Source: Brevundimonas subvibrioides
GTDB lineage: Bacteria > Pseudomonadota > Alphaproteobacteria > Caulobacterales > Caulobacteraceae
Direction of reading: 5' to 3'
DNA length: 64,000 nucleotides
Assembly: GCF_027271155.1 (NCBI RefSeq)
Contig: NZ_CP114542.1
Span: 2,909,989 to 2,973,988 of the forward strand
Part shown: in pieces, positions 17,115-27,282 of the stretch
How positions within the stretch are numbered: position 1 is the stretch's first letter
Layout: every line of letters begins with the position of its first letter
Made by a program: the position numbers and the translations under genes
Notes under the pieces: model-generated
The model's database searches: none
Seen by the model: only the letters and a program-made list of their open reading frames with translations
What the model was told of the DNA's origin: nothing

Positions 17115-18610
17115 GCCTGGCCCGGCAGCCTCAGCTCGAACGTCGTGCCGGCGGGACCGGTTTGGACCAGGCGAAGCTCGCCGCCATGGGCCGCGGCCAG
17201 TTCGCGCGAGATGGTCAGGCCCAGCCCGGTGCCGTCGCCGCCCGCGCCGCTGACGAAGGGCTCGAACAGGCGTTCGGACAGGCGCAGGGGAATGCCGGGA
17301 CCATCGTCGGTCACCCGGATGATACAGCCCTCGCCCCCGGCCCCGGCCTGCGCCTCGACCCGCACCGCGCCCCGGGCCGTGCCCCTGCGACGGCCGACGC
17401 GCGTGGCGTCCCCCTCGATGGACTGACGGGCGTTGCGCATCAGATTGACGAGGATGCGGTGCAACTGATCGCTGTCGGCGTGGACGGTGAAGCGGGGCGG
17501 GATGACCTTGACCAGTTTGACGCCGGTCGGTTCCAGTCCGGCATCCTCGGCGGCGGCCGTGACGGCAGGGGCCAGGGCGATGCGATCCAGGACAGGCGCG
17601 GGCTCCTCGGACTTGCCATAGTCCAGCACGTTGCGGGTCAGGGCGGCGGCGCGGCCGAGCGCCCGCTCCAGTCGCGGCAGGGCCTTGGCGACCTGGGGGT
17701 CGGCGGAATCCGCCAGCCTGTCAGACGCGATCTGGGCCGAGGTCAGCATGTTGCGCAGGTCGTGGTTGATCTTGGCCACGGCCTCTCCCAGGGCCACGAG
17801 GCGCGACCGGGAGCGCAGCGACAGGCGGACTTCTTCCTGCATCCGGGCCAGTTCGCGTTCGACCTTGCCGATCTCGTCCTGGCGATCCGAGGGGGGGCCG
17901 GCCATGGCGTTGGGGTCGGCGGCAAAGCTCTCGATCGAGCGTGTCACGCGCCGAAGGGGACGCAGGACCAGATAGGCCAGACCGGCATACAGAAGCCCGC
18001 CGGCCACGACCGAGATCAGCAGCGAGACCAGAAGGCTGTTCAGCAGGAAGGCCTGCAGCTCCTGCTTCAGGGGCTCGGCCGGGGCGACCACGTCGATGAA
18101 GTCGCCGGAACGATAGCGGGGCGCGGCCCGGACCCGGATGGAGCGGTCGGCGGGGCCGAACAGGGTGCGGATGGGATCCAGCAGACGCGCGCCGCTGTTT
18201 TTGCGCCTCAGGTCGATGAAGTCAGGGGTTCGCGGTAGATTGGGCGCACGCAGCAGCTGGCGCATCACCCCCTGGTCGCTGATGGCCACGGCCGACACAC
18301 CGCCGATGCGGAGCAGCTGATCGGCCGTCTGTTCGTCCACGGCGCTGTAAGGCAGGGCCTCGACCCCGACGGAGGCCAGTTCCGCAGCCTGCAGCCGGTC
18401 CAGAAGCCACCGCTCGTGGAAGGAGGCGGCGTTGGGCCCGAGGATGAGCGCCTCTACCACCAGGGTGAACAGGACGGTCAGCAGGAACAGGCGCGACGAC
18501 AGGCCGTCGGGAGCCTGGGGGCGCAGGCGTTCGCGCCAGTCCGCAGGCAGGTGGAGCCGGTCGCGCAGGCGATCGCCGAGGCCGGGCGTCTGGACCTCCG
18601 GCGACCTCAT
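17111..18610 (-). CDS. Membrane-bound sensor histidine kinase
   Basis: A 499-residue kinase with transmembrane segments near 41-58 and 187-210 flanking a periplasmic sensor region, then a HAMP domain (210-262). The dimerisation segment has the phosphoacceptor H283 in VAKINHDLRNMLT, and the HATPase domain carries an N box (LVNLMRNARQSI), G1 (DDGPGIP) and G2 (GTGLGL). There is no response regulator next to it, so the partner must be elsewhere. The start overlaps the stop of the TVP38 gene as ATGA, suggesting a two-gene operon. The signal sensed is unknown. Confidence 0.92.
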   Translation of the reverse strand: MRSPEVQTPGLGDRLRDRLHLPADWRERLRPQAPDGLSSRLFLLTVLFTLVVEALILGPNAASFHERWLLDRLQAAELASVGVEALPYSAVDEQTADQLLRIGGVSAVAISDQGVMRQLLRAPNLPRTPDFIDLRRKNSGARLLDPIRTLFGPADRSIRVRAAPRYRSGDFIDVVAPAEPLKQELQAFLLNSLLVSLLISVVAGGLLYAGLAYLVLRPLRRVTRSIESFAADPNAMAGPPSDRQDEIGKVERELARMQEEVRLSLRSRSRLVALGEAVAKINHDLRNMLTSAQIASDRLADSADPQVAKALPRLERALGRAAALTRNVLDYGKSEEPAPVLDRIALAPAVTAAAEDAGLEPTGVKLVKVIPPRFTVHADSDQLHRILVNLMRNARQSIEGDATRVGRRRGTARGAVRVEAQAGAGGEGCIIRVTDDGPGIPLRLSERLFEPFVSGAGGDGTGLGLTISRELAAAHGGELRLVQTGPAGTTFELRLPGQA

Positions 18611-19332
18611 GGCGTGGCGGCCCCCGGCAGATGGCGCTGGATTGCCTTCAGGACCAGCGGCAGAACGACGGCCAGAACGAACACGCCCGCCATCGGGGCC
18701 CAGAACTGGCCGAACAGGGCCTGGAAGTCGGGATCGGGGTTGGTGGCCAGAAGCGTGCTCAATCGCGAGCCGATCCAGCAGTAGATGATGTGGGCGGGCA
18801 GCAGACCGATCACCGTCGCGATCGTATAGGGCACCAGCCGCACGGACATGATCCCGGCGGCGACATTGATCATGTGGAAGGGCACGACGACGGCCAGACG
18901 CGACGCGAGCACATACCAGAAGGTGTCCCGGTCGATGGCGGCGCAGACCGTCTTCAGCATCCCCTGGTCGCGCTCGGCCTTCCTGCGCAGGTCGGTGCCC
19001 AGGGCCGAACGGGCGACCGCATAGACGATCAGGGCGCCGACGGTGGCCGCGATGGAGGTCGAGACCCCGCCGACCCAGGGGCCGAACAGATAGCCCGCCG
19101 TGATGGTGACGAAGAAGACGCCGGGAACCACGCTGGCGGTCAGGATCGCGAACACGGCCATCAGGGCCAGCAGGGCGAGGATGTAGTGCTCTGCGGCGTA
19201 GCCCCTCAGCTCCAGCCCATGATCCCGCAGGGTGTCCAGCGACAGGTAGCGGTTCCAGCCCATGGCGAAGATCAGGGCGATGACGCCACCCAGGACCACG
19301 AGGGGCAGATATTTCTTGATGCGATCCATCAT
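18607..19332 (-). CDS. TVP38/TMEM64 family (DedA-like) membrane protein
   Basis: The product has 241 residues with about six hydrophobic segments and the family core PGVFFVTITAGYLFGPWVGG (near 73-92), followed by FWYVLASRLAVVVPFHMINVA split over a re-entrant helix pair. VTT/DedA-superfamily proteins act in lipid scrambling or export; the exact role here is unknown. Two ATGs are adjacent (19332 and 19329), and a GAGG just upstream is better spaced for the second. It is coupled to the downstream histidine kinase, so the kinase might monitor the process this protein supports. Confidence 0.85.
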   Translation of the reverse strand: MMDRIKKYLPLVVLGGVIALIFAMGWNRYLSLDTLRDHGLELRGYAAEHYILALLALMAVFAILTASVVPGVFFVTITAGYLFGPWVGGVSTSIAATVGALIVYAVARSALGTDLRRKAERDQGMLKTVCAAIDRDTFWYVLASRLAVVVPFHMINVAAGIMSVRLVPYTIATVIGLLPAHIIYCWIGSRLSTLLATNPDPDFQALFGQFWAPMAGVFVLAVVLPLVLKAIQRHLPGAATP

Positions 19333-19464
19333 GCCTCAACGCTCCAGCGGCGTCCGGGACCCCTTCCCGGCGTTGACAGCCGAAGCCTGCCCCCTTATAC
19401 GCCCGCCCTTCCTGCGAAGGACGCCCTTGTCCTTGCGCGCCACTCATAACCCCTGGAGCCGACC

Positions 19465-19599
19465 GTGAAGCGGACCTATCAGCCGTCGCGACTCGTGCGC
19501 AAGCGCCGTCACGGCTTCCGTTCGCGGATGGCCACCAAGAACGGACAGAAGATCGTTGCGCGCCGCCGCGCAAAGGGTCGCAAGAAGCTGACCGCCTAG
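19465..19599 (+). CDS. rpmH: 50S ribosomal protein L34
   Basis: This 44-residue basic protein, starting at GTG 19465, reads (V/M)[17 protein letters not shown] followed by [17 protein letters not shown] and ends RKKLTA, the canonical bacterial L34. CTGGAG lies about nine bases before the GTG. It heads the conserved block rpmH - rnpA - yidC - engB. A large nested palindromic repeat separates it from rnpA. Confidence 0.97.
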   Translation: MKRTYQPSRLVRKRRHGFRSRMATKNGQKIVARRRAKGRKKLTA

Positions 19600-19610
19600 G
19601 CCGGAAGCTT

Positions 19611-19772
19611 GCCCTCTCCCTGCGGGAGAGGGCTTGAGGCTCGCAGAGCGCAGCGATGCGCCAGCCGAAAGGGTGAGGGGTGTTGCCCTCGCCGGTTGGC
19701 ACTGTAACCCCTCACCCTTTCGCGCAGGAACGACGGCGTCGCCGTCGTGCGCTCAAGCCCTCTTCCTCAGGG
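19611..19772. repeat. Nested palindromic repeat element between rpmH and rnpA
   Basis: The element starts with the hairpin GCCCTCTCCC-tgc-GGGAGAGGGC (19611-19633). It contains a perfect 14-bp stem (AAAGGGTGAGGGGT, 19668-19681, with ACCCCTCACCCTTT, 19707-19720) and closes with CTCAAGCCCTCTTCC..AGGGC, complementary to the opening GAGAGGGCTTGAG. This resembles a REP/BIME-type intergenic repeat. It may also terminate rpmH or shield its mRNA from 3' exonucleases. Confidence 0.8.
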
Positions 19773-19785
19773 CCAGGGTGGCAGG

Positions 19786-20202
19786 ATGGAAAATCGACCC
19801 AAAATCCAGCGTCTGACCCGACGGCCCCAGTTTCTGGCGGCCGCGAAAGGCGTTTCGCTGGCGCGCGGCGCGGTGGTCGTGCAGCGGCTGGAGCGGAACG
19901 ACGCCAATCCGGCGATCGGCCTGGGCTTCACCGCCACGCGAAAGGTCGGCGGCGCGGTCGACAGAAACCGCTGCAAGCGGCGGCTGAGAGAGGCCGCGCG
20001 GACCATGGTTCCCCTCCATGGCCTGCCCGGCAGCGACTATGTGCTGATCGCGCGCCAGGGCACGGCCGACCGCCCCTGGGACCGTTTACTTGACGACGTG
20101 AAATCGGCGCTTACAAGGCTGGCGACCACCCCCGGCCCCGGCCGGTCCGGCAAGGCCGACGACGGCCCGACGACCCCCGATACGCCCCCTCAGGACCCCT
20201 GA
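19786..20202 (+). CDS. rnpA: Ribonuclease P protein component
   Basis: The 138-residue basic protein supports the RNase P RNA in 5' maturation of tRNA precursors. The RNR signature [15 protein letters not shown] (near 64-78), FLAAAKG (17-23) and [13 protein letters not shown] (47-59) identify it. Its C-terminal 25 residues are Pro/Gly/Asp-rich and atypical. The start ATG 19786 is directly after GCAGG. It is followed five bases later by yidC; no yidD reading frame is present between them, although yidD often lies there. Confidence 0.95.
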   Translation: MENRPKIQRLTRRPQFLAAAKGVSLARGAVVVQRLERNDANPAIGLGFTATRKVGGAVDRNRCKRRLREAARTMVPLHGLPGSDYVLIARQGTADRPWDRLLDDVKSALTRLATTPGPGRSGKADDGPTTPDTPPQDP

Positions 20203-20207
20203 TCCGC

Positions 20208-22052
20208 ATGAAGAACGAAAACACGCGCAACATGGTGATCTTCGCCGTGTGCACGGCGGTCATCCTGATCCTGTACCAGGTGTTCTACATGGGCCCCGTG
20301 GCCGCCCAGCGGAAAGCCATGCAGGAAGCCGCCGCTGCCGAGGCGCAGGAGCAGACGGCGGCCGCCGCGGGCACGCCGACGGCGGGCATCCCGACGTCCA
20401 CGGGCGCGACCGGACCGGTCACCTTCGTCACCGACCGCACCAAGGCCCTCGGCAATGTCGCGCGCATCCCGGTGTCGACCCCGACGCTGCAGGGCTCGCT
20501 GTCGCTGCAGGGCGGGCGGATCGACGACCTGTTCCTGAAGAACTATCGGCAGACCATCGATCCGACGTCTCCGTACGAGGAGCTGTTCCGCCCGCAGGGC
20601 ATGGAGCACGCCTATTTCGCCCAGTTCGGCTGGACCGGACCCAATGTCCCGGGCGGGGTTCCCGGGGCCAATACGGTCTGGCGGCTGACCGCCGGATCGA
20701 CCCTGACCCCGACGACCCCCGTCACCCTGACATGGGACAACGGCCAGGGCCTGCGCTTCACGCGCGTGCTGTCGGTCGACGCCCGCTACATGTTCACGGT
20801 GACCGACACGGTCGCCAACCTGGGCACCGCCCCGATCACCATCGCCCCCTATGGCCGCGTCGAGCGCCAGGGCGTGCCGCCGGCGCTGGGCAAGACCCAG
20901 ATCCTGCACGAGGGCGGCATCGGCACCTTCTCCAAGGGCGACGGCTTTGCGACCACCCAGCTGAAGTACGGCGACTGGGCCAAGAAACCGCGCCAGGAAT
21001 TCGACTCCACCGGCGGCTGGCTGGGCATCACCGACAAATACTGGATGGCAGCGCTGATCCCGCCGCAGGACGAGGCGATCCAGGCCGAGTTCCGCGTCAC
21101 CGACGCCGCCACCTACGATATCCACGAGGCCAGGATGCTGGGGGCCGCGCGCACGATCCAGCCGGGCCGTCAGGTGACCGAGGTCCAGCACCTGTTCGCG
21201 GGTGCCAAGCGCAACGAAATCCTGTCGGGATACGAGAAGCAGTACGATCTGCCGCGCTTCATCTATGCGATCGACTGGGGCTTCCTGTTCTTCCTGACGC
21301 GACCGATCTTCCTGCTGGTCGAGTTCTTCTATGGCGTCGTCGGCAACTTCGGCGTGGCCATCCTGCTGCTGACCCTGACCATCAAGCTGATCATGTTCCC
21401 GCTGGCCAACAAGAGCTACGAGAGCCTGTCCAAGATGCGGAAACTCCAGCCGCTGATGGAGAAGATCAAGGAGCAGCACAAGGACGACCCCCAGGCCCAG
21501 CAGAAGGCCACGATGGAGCTGTACCAGAAGGAGAAGATCAATCCGCTGGCGGGCTGCCTGCCCATCCTGGTCCAGATCCCGGTCTTCTATGCCCTGTACA
21601 AGGTGCTCTACGTCACGATCGAGATGCGGCACGCGCCCTTCTTCGGCTGGATCCGCGACCTGTCGGCACCCGATCCGACCAACATCTGGAACCTGTTCGG
21701 CCTGATCCCCTGGGATCCGTCGACCGCCCCCCTGATCAACGGCCTGATCTCGCATCACGCCGGCGGTGGCTTCACCCTGGCCCTGAGCGTGCTGGCCATC
21801 CTGTACGGCCTCACCATGTGGCTGCAGCAGGCCATGAACCCCCCTGCAACCGATCCGGTCCAGCGCCAGATCTTCATGTTCATGCCGCTGATCTTCACCT
21901 TCATCATGGCGAATTTCCCGGCCGGGCTGCTGGTCTACTGGGCGTGGAACAATATCCTGTCGATCGGCCAGCAGTATTTCATCATGCACCGCTTCGGGGC
22001 CGAGAACCCGATCGACGACTTCATCGGCAAGCTGAAGAAGGCTCCGGCTTGA
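20208..22052 (+). CDS. yidC: Membrane protein insertase YidC
   Basis: A 614-residue YidC/Oxa1/Alb3 insertase. Segment TM1 is at 8-27, followed by a linker and the large periplasmic beta domain (about 60-350) of Gram-negative YidC. The conserved five-helix core starts at [19 protein letters not shown], with the cytosolic C1 hairpin [20 protein letters not shown] and [18 protein letters not shown]. It inserts inner-membrane proteins alone or with SecYEG. The stop overlaps the TTG start of engB (TTGA), implying coupled translation. Confidence 0.97.
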   Translation: MKNENTRNMVIFAVCTAVILILYQVFYMGPVAAQRKAMQEAAAAEAQEQTAAAAGTPTAGIPTSTGATGPVTFVTDRTKALGNVARIPVSTPTLQGSLSLQGGRIDDLFLKNYRQTIDPTSPYEELFRPQGMEHAYFAQFGWTGPNVPGGVPGANTVWRLTAGSTLTPTTPVTLTWDNGQGLRFTRVLSVDARYMFTVTDTVANLGTAPITIAPYGRVERQGVPPALGKTQILHEGGIGTFSKGDGFATTQLKYGDWAKKPRQEFDSTGGWLGITDKYWMAALIPPQDEAIQAEFRVTDAATYDIHEARMLGAARTIQPGRQVTEVQHLFAGAKRNEILSGYEKQYDLPRFIYAIDWGFLFFLTRPIFLLVEFFYGVVGNFGVAILLLTLTIKLIMFPLANKSYESLSKMRKLQPLMEKIKEQHKDDPQAQQKATMELYQKEKINPLAGCLPILVQIPVFYALYKVLYVTIEMRHAPFFGWIRDLSAPDPTNIWNLFGLIPWDPSTAPLINGLISHHAGGGFTLALSVLAILYGLTMWLQQAMNPPATDPVQRQIFMFMPLIFTFIMANFPAGLLVYWAWNNILSIGQQYFIMHRFGAENPIDDFIGKLKKAPA

Positions 22053-22690
22053 CCGACTACACCGACGAGGACATTGAGGCCGCGCGCGTGCTGTTCGCGC
22101 GGCCCGCGACCTTCGTCATGGGGGCGGCAAAGATCGAGCAACTGCCCGAGCCGGACCTGCCCGAGATCGCCTTCGCGGGTCGTTCCAACGTCGGCAAGTC
22201 CAGCCTGATCAACGGGCTGGTGGGCATGCACAAACTGGCGCGGGCCTCGAACGAACCGGGCCGCACACGCGAGGTCAACTTCTTCGACCTCGACGGCAGG
22301 CTGCGGCTGGTCGATCTGCCCGGCTATGGCTGGGCCAAGGCGTCGAAGTCGACGGTGCGCCAATTCCAGAACCTGGGACGGGACTATCTGCGCGGGCGCG
22401 TCACGCTGAAGCGGGTCTATCTGCTGATCGACGCGCGCCACGGGCTGAAGTCGGTCGACACCGAGGCCCTGGACGCCCTCGACCTGGCCGCCGTCAGCTA
22501 TCAGATCGTCCTGACCAAGGCCGACAAGATCAAGGCCCATGAGCGCGATACGGTGCAGGCGGCGACGCTGAAGGCCATCTCCAAACGCCCCGCCGCCTTC
22601 CCCGCCGTCGCCGTGACCTCGGCCGAAAAGGGGCTGGGTCTGCCCGAGCTGCGCGCCGAGATCATGCGCACGACGGGCGCGGAGATTTAG
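22049..22690 (+). CDS. engB: Ribosome biogenesis GTPase EngB/YihA/YsxC
   Basis: This 213-residue TrmE-Era-EngA-EngB-type GTPase assists 50S subunit assembly. The G motifs are clear: [12 protein letters not shown] (G1), T in [10 protein letters not shown] (G2), [11 protein letters not shown] (G3), LTKADK (G4) and TSAEKG (G5). Translation probably starts at TTG 22049 ([16 protein letters not shown]), which overlaps the yidC stop codon. Homologues begin with the same segment, so the unusual start is favoured over an internal ATG. Confidence 0.95.
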   Translation: MTDYTDEDIEAARVLFARPATFVMGAAKIEQLPEPDLPEIAFAGRSNVGKSSLINGLVGMHKLARASNEPGRTREVNFFDLDGRLRLVDLPGYGWAKASKSTVRQFQNLGRDYLRGRVTLKRVYLLIDARHGLKSVDTEALDALDLAAVSYQIVLTKADKIKAHERDTVQAATLKAISKRPAAFPAVAVTSAEKGLGLPELRAEIMRTTGAEI

Positions 22691-22699
22691 CACGGTCCG

Positions 22700-22841
22700 C
22701 CTCCCTCCCCCTCGGAGGGAGGGTCGTCGATGCGGAGCATTGGCGGGTTGGGAAGGACAAGGCAAAACATCGTGCGGCCTTGCCCTGCCGCCCCCACCCG
22801 GTCTCCGCTGCGCTCCGACCGCCCTCCCCGGCCGGGGAGGG
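22700..22841. repeat. Paired palindromic repeats between engB and cobT
   Basis: The left hairpin is CCTCCCTCC-ccctc-GGAGGGAGG (22700-22722). The right is a perfect 20-bp palindrome CCCTCCCCGG/CCGGGGAGGG (22822-22841). Between them is GC-rich sequence with CTCCGCTGCGCTCCG, a recurring companion motif of such elements. The roughly 200 bases between engB and cobT hold nothing else recognisable. Confidence 0.7.
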
Positions 22842-22888
22842 AGAATGTCGCGCTGGCCTCGCCGCCGCCGAGCTACTAGTTACGTGCC

Positions 22889-24775
22889 ATGCCCCCCGCC
22901 GATACCCCTGCCGAGGTCTTCAAGCGCGTGCTGGCCCATGCGGCGCGGGCCCTGGCCGAGCAGTCGGAGCTGGAGGTGGTGTTCGGATCGGACGGACCGC
23001 GCCTGATCGGCGGCGTCCTGACCCTGCCCCATCCGCCGCGCAATCCGACGGACGGCGATACCGCCAATGTCCGGGGTCAGGCCGACCGGCTTGCGCTTCG
23101 ACTGGCCAACCACGATCCGGCGGTCCACGCCACCCTGCGCCCGCTCGACAGCCGCGCCGCCGAGGTGTTCGAGGCGGTCGAGCAGGCACGGATCGAGGCC
23201 CATGGCTCGGCGTCGCTGGCGGGCGTCCGCTCCAATATGAACGCAGCCCTGCTGACCCGGCTGGAGAAGATGGGCGCCTTGCGGGTCATCGAGCCCGCCC
23301 GCGTGCCGGTCGCCGAAGCCGTCGCCCTGTTGCTGCGGGAGCGGGTGACCGGCCAACGCAGCCCGGACGGAGCGGGCGCCATGCTGGACCTGGTCCGGAC
23401 CGATATCGAGGCCAGGGCGGGCGCCGCGCTGGACCGGCTGGCGCTGGCGGCGGGCGATCAGGCCGCGTTCGGGGCCGCGCTGAAGGACGTGCTGCGCGAC
23501 CTCGATCTGGATCCTGGCGACGGGCGGGGCGACGAGGCCAACGACGAGCCGGGCGAGGACGAACCCCCGCCGCAGCAGCCCGACCCGTCCGAGGATCAGG
23601 ACGACGAGGAGGACGAGAGCGGCGGCGAAGGCGGCCAGTCGATGGACGGATCGTCCGAAGACCCCACCTCCGAACAGGATCGCGATGCCCGCCCCGACGG
23701 TTCGCCTGCGGAGCGCGACGGCGACGCCGCCGACGACGGCCCCGACGTGGCCGAAGGGGCCCTGCCGAACCGGCAGGACAATGCCGACGACGGCCGGGCG
23801 ATCGACGCCTACCGCGTCTTCACCACTGCCTATGACGAGGTCATCGACGCCGCCGACCTGTGCGATCCGATGGAGCTGGAGCGCCTGCGGAGCTTGCTCG
23901 ACCAGCAGCTGACCATTCTGTCCAGCGTCGTCGCCCGCCTGGCCAACAAGCTGCAGCGGCGGCTGATGGCGCAGCAGAACCGGTCGTGGGCGTTCGACCT
24001 GGAGGAGGGCGTGCTGGACACCGCCCGCCTGACCCGGATCATCACCGACCCGACCAGCCCGCTCACGTTCAAGATGGAAAGTGAAAGCCCTTTCCGGGAC
24101 ACCGTCGTGACGCTTTTGCTCGACAACTCGGGCTCGATGCGCGGGCGGCCGATCATGGTGGCGGCGGTGTGCGCCGACATCCTGGCGCGGACGCTGGAAC
24201 GGTGCGGGGTCAAGGTCGAGATCCTGGGCTTCACCACCCGGGCCTGGAAAGGCGGACAGGCGCGCGAGGCCTGGATCACCGCCGGCAAGCCGCCGATGCC
24301 CGGCCGCCTGAACGACCTGCGCCACATCATCTACAAGGCGGCCGATGCGCCCTGGCGGCGGGCCAAGAAGAACCTTGGCCTGATGATGCGCGAAGGGTTG
24401 CTGAAAGAAAACATCGATGGCGAGGCCCTGACCTGGGCGCACGACCGGCTGAAGGCCCGGCCCGAGGCGCGCCAGATCCTGATGGTCATCTCCGACGGCT
24501 CGCCGGTCGACGATTCCACCCAGTCGGCCAATGCCGCCCTGTATCTGGACAAGCATCTGCGGGCCGTGATCGAGCGGATCGAGACCCAGAGCCCGGTCGA
24601 GCTGATCGCCATCGGCATCGGCCACGACGTCACCCGCTGGTACCGCCGCGCCGTGACCATCGTCGACGTCGAGCAGCTGGGCGGGGTCATGATCGAGAAG
24701 CTGGCCGAACTGTTCGAGGTCGCACCCAGGGACACCGGCAAGGGCGGCAGTCGGCGGATGAGGCGGGCAGCATGA
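22889..24775 (+). CDS. cobT: Cobaltochelatase subunit CobT
   Basis: This 628-residue subunit of the aerobic CobNST cobalt chelatase inserts cobalt into hydrogenobyrinic acid a,c-diamide during adenosylcobalamin synthesis. The N-terminal CobT region (1-200) is followed by a long acidic Asp/Glu/Gly-rich hinge (about 208-300). The C-terminal von Willebrand A domain has the MIDAS motif DNSGSMRG near 412-419 and [10 protein letters not shown] near 537. The partner AAA+ subunit CobS usually lies directly upstream but is absent from this window. The last codons overlap the next gene (ATGA). Confidence 0.93.
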   Translation: MPPADTPAEVFKRVLAHAARALAEQSELEVVFGSDGPRLIGGVLTLPHPPRNPTDGDTANVRGQADRLALRLANHDPAVHATLRPLDSRAAEVFEAVEQARIEAHGSASLAGVRSNMNAALLTRLEKMGALRVIEPARVPVAEAVALLLRERVTGQRSPDGAGAMLDLVRTDIEARAGAALDRLALAAGDQAAFGAALKDVLRDLDLDPGDGRGDEANDEPGEDEPPPQQPDPSEDQDDEEDESGGEGGQSMDGSSEDPTSEQDRDARPDGSPAERDGDAADDGPDVAEGALPNRQDNADDGRAIDAYRVFTTAYDEVIDAADLCDPMELERLRSLLDQQLTILSSVVARLANKLQRRLMAQQNRSWAFDLEEGVLDTARLTRIITDPTSPLTFKMESESPFRDTVVTLLLDNSGSMRGRPIMVAAVCADILARTLERCGVKVEILGFTTRAWKGGQAREAWITAGKPPMPGRLNDLRHIIYKAADAPWRRAKKNLGLMMREGLLKENIDGEALTWAHDRLKARPEARQILMVISDGSPVDDSTQSANAALYLDKHLRAVIERIETQSPVELIAIGIGHDVTRWYRRAVTIVDVEQLGGVMIEKLAELFEVAPRDTGKGGSRRMRRAA

Positions 24776-25713
24776 TGCGGGCGGCCACTCGCCTGCTGTT
24801 GGCGGCGTCCCTGACGGGGGCAGCGGCCTGCGCAGCGATCGCGACCTCCACGCCGGGCGTGCATGAGGGCCTGGACAGGCCCGTCCGCATGGAGGCCCGT
24901 CGGGTTCCGCTGGGTATCGGAGGTGCCACCCTGGCCCCCGGGGTCCGCTATGCCGGCGGGTTGATCCTGCGCGGATCCATGCTGCACGGGCTGTCGGACC
25001 TGAAGGTGGAGGGCGAGCGTGCCTGGGGGGTCAGCGACTTCGGCCAACTGGTGCGGTTCACCCTGCGTCTGGACGATCGGGGTCATCTGGCCTCCGCAGG
25101 CAGCGCGACCGTGCGTCCGCTGACCGGACCGGACGGAGCCGTCATTGCCCTCAAGTCGCTGGTGGATTCCGAGGGGCTGGCGATCCTGTCCGACGGTCGG
25201 GTCCTGATCAGTTTCGAGGGCGATCACCGCATCTGGTCCTATGGCGCGGGGGCCACCGCCGCGCCGTCGTCGGTGGCGCGCCCCGACGCGGACTTCCCCG
25301 ACAACGAGGGCATGGAGGGGCTGGCGGCGGCCCCGGACGGCGGCTGGCTGGTGCTCGGCGAAGGCGGCGGGGCCTGGGTCTGTCACGCCACCTGCGCACC
25401 GCGGGGGGCCGCCCCGGTCATGCCGGCCGACGGCTTCAGGTTCACGGGAGCGGACGTCGACCCGGCCGGGGGCTGGTTCGTGGTCGAGCGCTACTACAGC
25501 CCGCCGGTCGACATGCGGGTTCGCGTCCGCCGATTGTCAGCGGACGGCGTGCTGTCCGATCCGGTCATCCAGCTGCGCCCGCCGGCCTCGATCGACAATT
25601 TCGAAGGGATTGCGGCGGTCGCGACGACGACCGGGACGCGGCTGTATCTGCTCAGCGACGACAACGCCAATGCGCTGCAAAAGACGCTGCTGCTGGCCTT
25701 CGACGTGGATTAG
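24772..25713 (+). CDS. Esterase-like-activity-of-phytase family protein, exported
   Basis: The 313-residue protein has an N-terminal signal peptide ([20 protein letters not shown]) and beta-propeller-type repeats. The first is [19 protein letters not shown] near 78-96; the segments [23 protein letters not shown] and [21 protein letters not shown] are separated in the chain. This pattern fits the phytase-like esterase domain family found next to cobT in many Caulobacterales. The function is not established; it is probably periplasmic. The start ATG 24772 overlaps the cobT stop. Confidence 0.82.
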   Translation: MMRAATRLLLAASLTGAAACAAIATSTPGVHEGLDRPVRMEARRVPLGIGGATLAPGVRYAGGLILRGSMLHGLSDLKVEGERAWGVSDFGQLVRFTLRLDDRGHLASAGSATVRPLTGPDGAVIALKSLVDSEGLAILSDGRVLISFEGDHRIWSYGAGATAAPSSVARPDADFPDNEGMEGLAAAPDGGWLVLGEGGGAWVCHATCAPRGAAPVMPADGFRFTGADVDPAGGWFVVERYYSPPVDMRVRVRRLSADGVLSDPVIQLRPPASIDNFEGIAAVATTTGTRLYLLSDDNANALQKTLLLAFDVD

Positions 25714-25731
25714 ATCGCCGACTTTCGAGTC

Positions 25732-26019
25732 TCAGTTGCCCAGCTCACGTTCGCGATTCATCGGCGCGCCCTGAAGCGACTCGTCGCCTATGCGTGCCCC
25801 GTTCTGAATCTGACTGTGCGTGCGGCAGACGCGGGTCGGAAGGCGACGCCGCCTGGTGGTCTCATCCCGGCAAACGACTATGTCGTCCGCCACTAGTCTC
25901 GTGAATGGTCTCGACTGCTCCAGAGTGGGCGCGGGGCCTACGACAGTCTGGGGAGGAGCGGCAAGCGCCAGAGAGGCAAGAAACGACGCGATAATCATGG
26001 TGACACCCGAAGTTTTCAT
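25732..26019 (-). CDS. Small secreted protein with a Cys-Cys arginine-rich motif
   Basis: A 95-residue product with a signal peptide (MKTSGVTMIIASFLASLALA, cut near APP) and a mature region containing VVCRDETTRRRRLPTRVCR, where C50 and C65 probably form a disulfide around a basic loop. Similar short exported proteins with this pair are common in alphaproteobacteria and have no known function. The start ATG 26019 is chosen because it gives the signal peptide; the longer upstream reading overlaps coq7. The roughly 50 bases before it hold no gene. Confidence 0.7.
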   Translation of the reverse strand: MKTSGVTMIIASFLASLALAAPPQTVVGPAPTLEQSRPFTRLVADDIVVCRDETTRRRRLPTRVCRTHSQIQNGARIGDESLQGAPMNRERELGN

Positions 26020-26072
26020 TGACGACGGTTCGATGAAGACACGTTCTCCACGTTGTCTCAAGCCCGTACGCG

Positions 26073-26669
26073 TCAGATTCGCTCGCTGACCTTGATCGCC
26101 ACCCGGCAGCCCGCCTTGATCACGGCGCTCAGCAACCAGTAGCCGGGAGCCTCGCGGCTGCCGTGTTCGATGGCGTGATCGTGGTGATCCAGTTCCTCTT
26201 CGCGGAACTGGGTCAGTTCGGCGGCAAGCTCCGGCTCGCGTTCGGACAGTTCGGCGATCTGGTCGGCATAGTGCTGTTCGATCACGCTCTCGACCGCCTC
26301 GGTGCAGGCGTGGGCGGCCTTCTCGCCCATCAGGGCGGTAACGGTGCCGAGGCCCGTGGCGGCCATGGACCACAGGGGCAGCAGGGCCGTGGGGGCGACC
26401 CGGTGTTCGGTCAGCAGGTCATCGAAGCGCGCCTTGTGCACCGCCTCGCCGGCCTGCATGGCCTCCATGTCGGCGGTCAGGGCCCCCTTGCCGGGGGCGT
26501 TGCGGAACACCGCCGCCTGGGCTTCGTAGATCCTGACGGCACCGTATTCGCCGGCGTGATCGACGCGCAGGATCTCGGCCAGACGACGGCGGGTCTCTCC
26601 CCGACCCGGACGGGCCAGCGGGATGCCCGGGGCGTAACCCTGGGGATCAGTGTTTCGGGGCTCTGGCAT
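26073..26669 (-). CDS. coq7: Demethoxyubiquinone hydroxylase (COQ7 family)
   Basis: This 198-residue di-iron carboxylate monooxygenase hydroxylates C6 of the ubiquinone ring (demethoxyubiquinone to demethylubiquinone). The four-helix bundle ligands are visible in VDHAGEYGAVRIYEAQ, EAVHKARFDDLL, VIEQHYADQI and FREEELDHHDHAIEHG, giving the two E-x-x-H motifs and extra Glu ligands. Many alphaproteobacteria use Coq7 in place of UbiF. The gene starts inside the end of dsbB, which lies upstream on the same strand, with a 23-base overlap. Confidence 0.95.
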   Translation of the reverse strand: MPEPRNTDPQGYAPGIPLARPGRGETRRRLAEILRVDHAGEYGAVRIYEAQAAVFRNAPGKGALTADMEAMQAGEAVHKARFDDLLTEHRVAPTALLPLWSMAATGLGTVTALMGEKAAHACTEAVESVIEQHYADQIAELSEREPELAAELTQFREEELDHHDHAIEHGSREAPGYWLLSAVIKAGCRVAIKVSERI

Positions 26670-27177
26670 CCTTGGGCCTTTTCGCGGAAAGCAGGCTGAA
26701 CACCGCCAATGCGGCGGAGATCAGCGCATTCCATCCTGCCATGGACACGCCCAGGAAGCTCCACGCCACCGCGTCGCACATGGCGATGCGGGTCGGCTCG
26801 CCAACGCCGAGCGCCAGCGAGGTCAGGCTCTCCAGATCGGCCACGCCACCGCCGACGCAGGTCGCGGGCAGGCTCCACCACTTCAGCTCGCCCCCGGCAT
26901 GGAAGCCGGCCGTGATCGCCCCGGTCGTGAAGACGGCGAACAGAAGGAAGGCGGCGATGCGCGGGGTGCCGCGGCGCGCCTGGCTGATGACCGCCCAGGC
27001 CGTGGCGATCAGGGCGACGGCAACCGCACCCCAGTAGACCTCGCGCTGCTTGAGGCAGAGGTTGCAGGGGCTGAGGCCCGCAAACCGCTCGAACGCGTGG
27101 GCGGCCCCCAGCATGGCGAGGGAGATGGCCAGGGCGAAGGCGGTCCACCAGCGGGTCAGGAGACGATAGGCGCTCAT
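26647..27177 (-). CDS. dsbB: Disulfide bond formation protein B
   Basis: A 176-residue, four-helix inner-membrane protein. The first catalytic pair is CNLC in GLSPCNLCLKQREVYWG (near 39-42), with the quinone-proximal Arg next to it. The second periplasmic pair is C in PATCVGGG and C in IAMCDAVAW. It would reoxidise a DsbA-type thiol oxidase and pass electrons to ubiquinone; no dsbA is in the window. The start is ATG 27177 (MSAYRLLTRWW), rejecting a longer reading. It is co-directional and overlapping with coq7, a quinone-biosynthesis enzyme. Confidence 0.88.
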   Translation of the reverse strand: MSAYRLLTRWWTAFALAISLAMLGAAHAFERFAGLSPCNLCLKQREVYWGAVAVALIATAWAVISQARRGTPRIAAFLLFAVFTTGAITAGFHAGGELKWWSLPATCVGGGVADLESLTSLALGVGEPTRIAMCDAVAWSFLGVSMAGWNALISAALAVFSLLSAKRPKDARAPKH

Positions 27178-27282
27178 GGCGGGAACTCTAGACGCGCCAA
27201 GCGTCGCCGTCGATGCATGAGGCGGTCGCGCGATGCACGACCGACGGATGACAGCGCGGAGGGCATCGGGCACAACCCGCCC

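Noticed and set aside
17111..18610. Two-component pair
   Set aside because: No response regulator gene adjoins the kinase; CpdR is about 13 kb away and belongs to a different phosphorelay.
19611..19772. Insertion sequence
   Set aside because: There is no transposase frame; the palindromes fit a non-coding repeat element.
19786..20202. Hidden yidD between rnpA and yidC
   Set aside because: Only five bases separate the two genes and no second reading frame with a YidD cysteine pattern was found.
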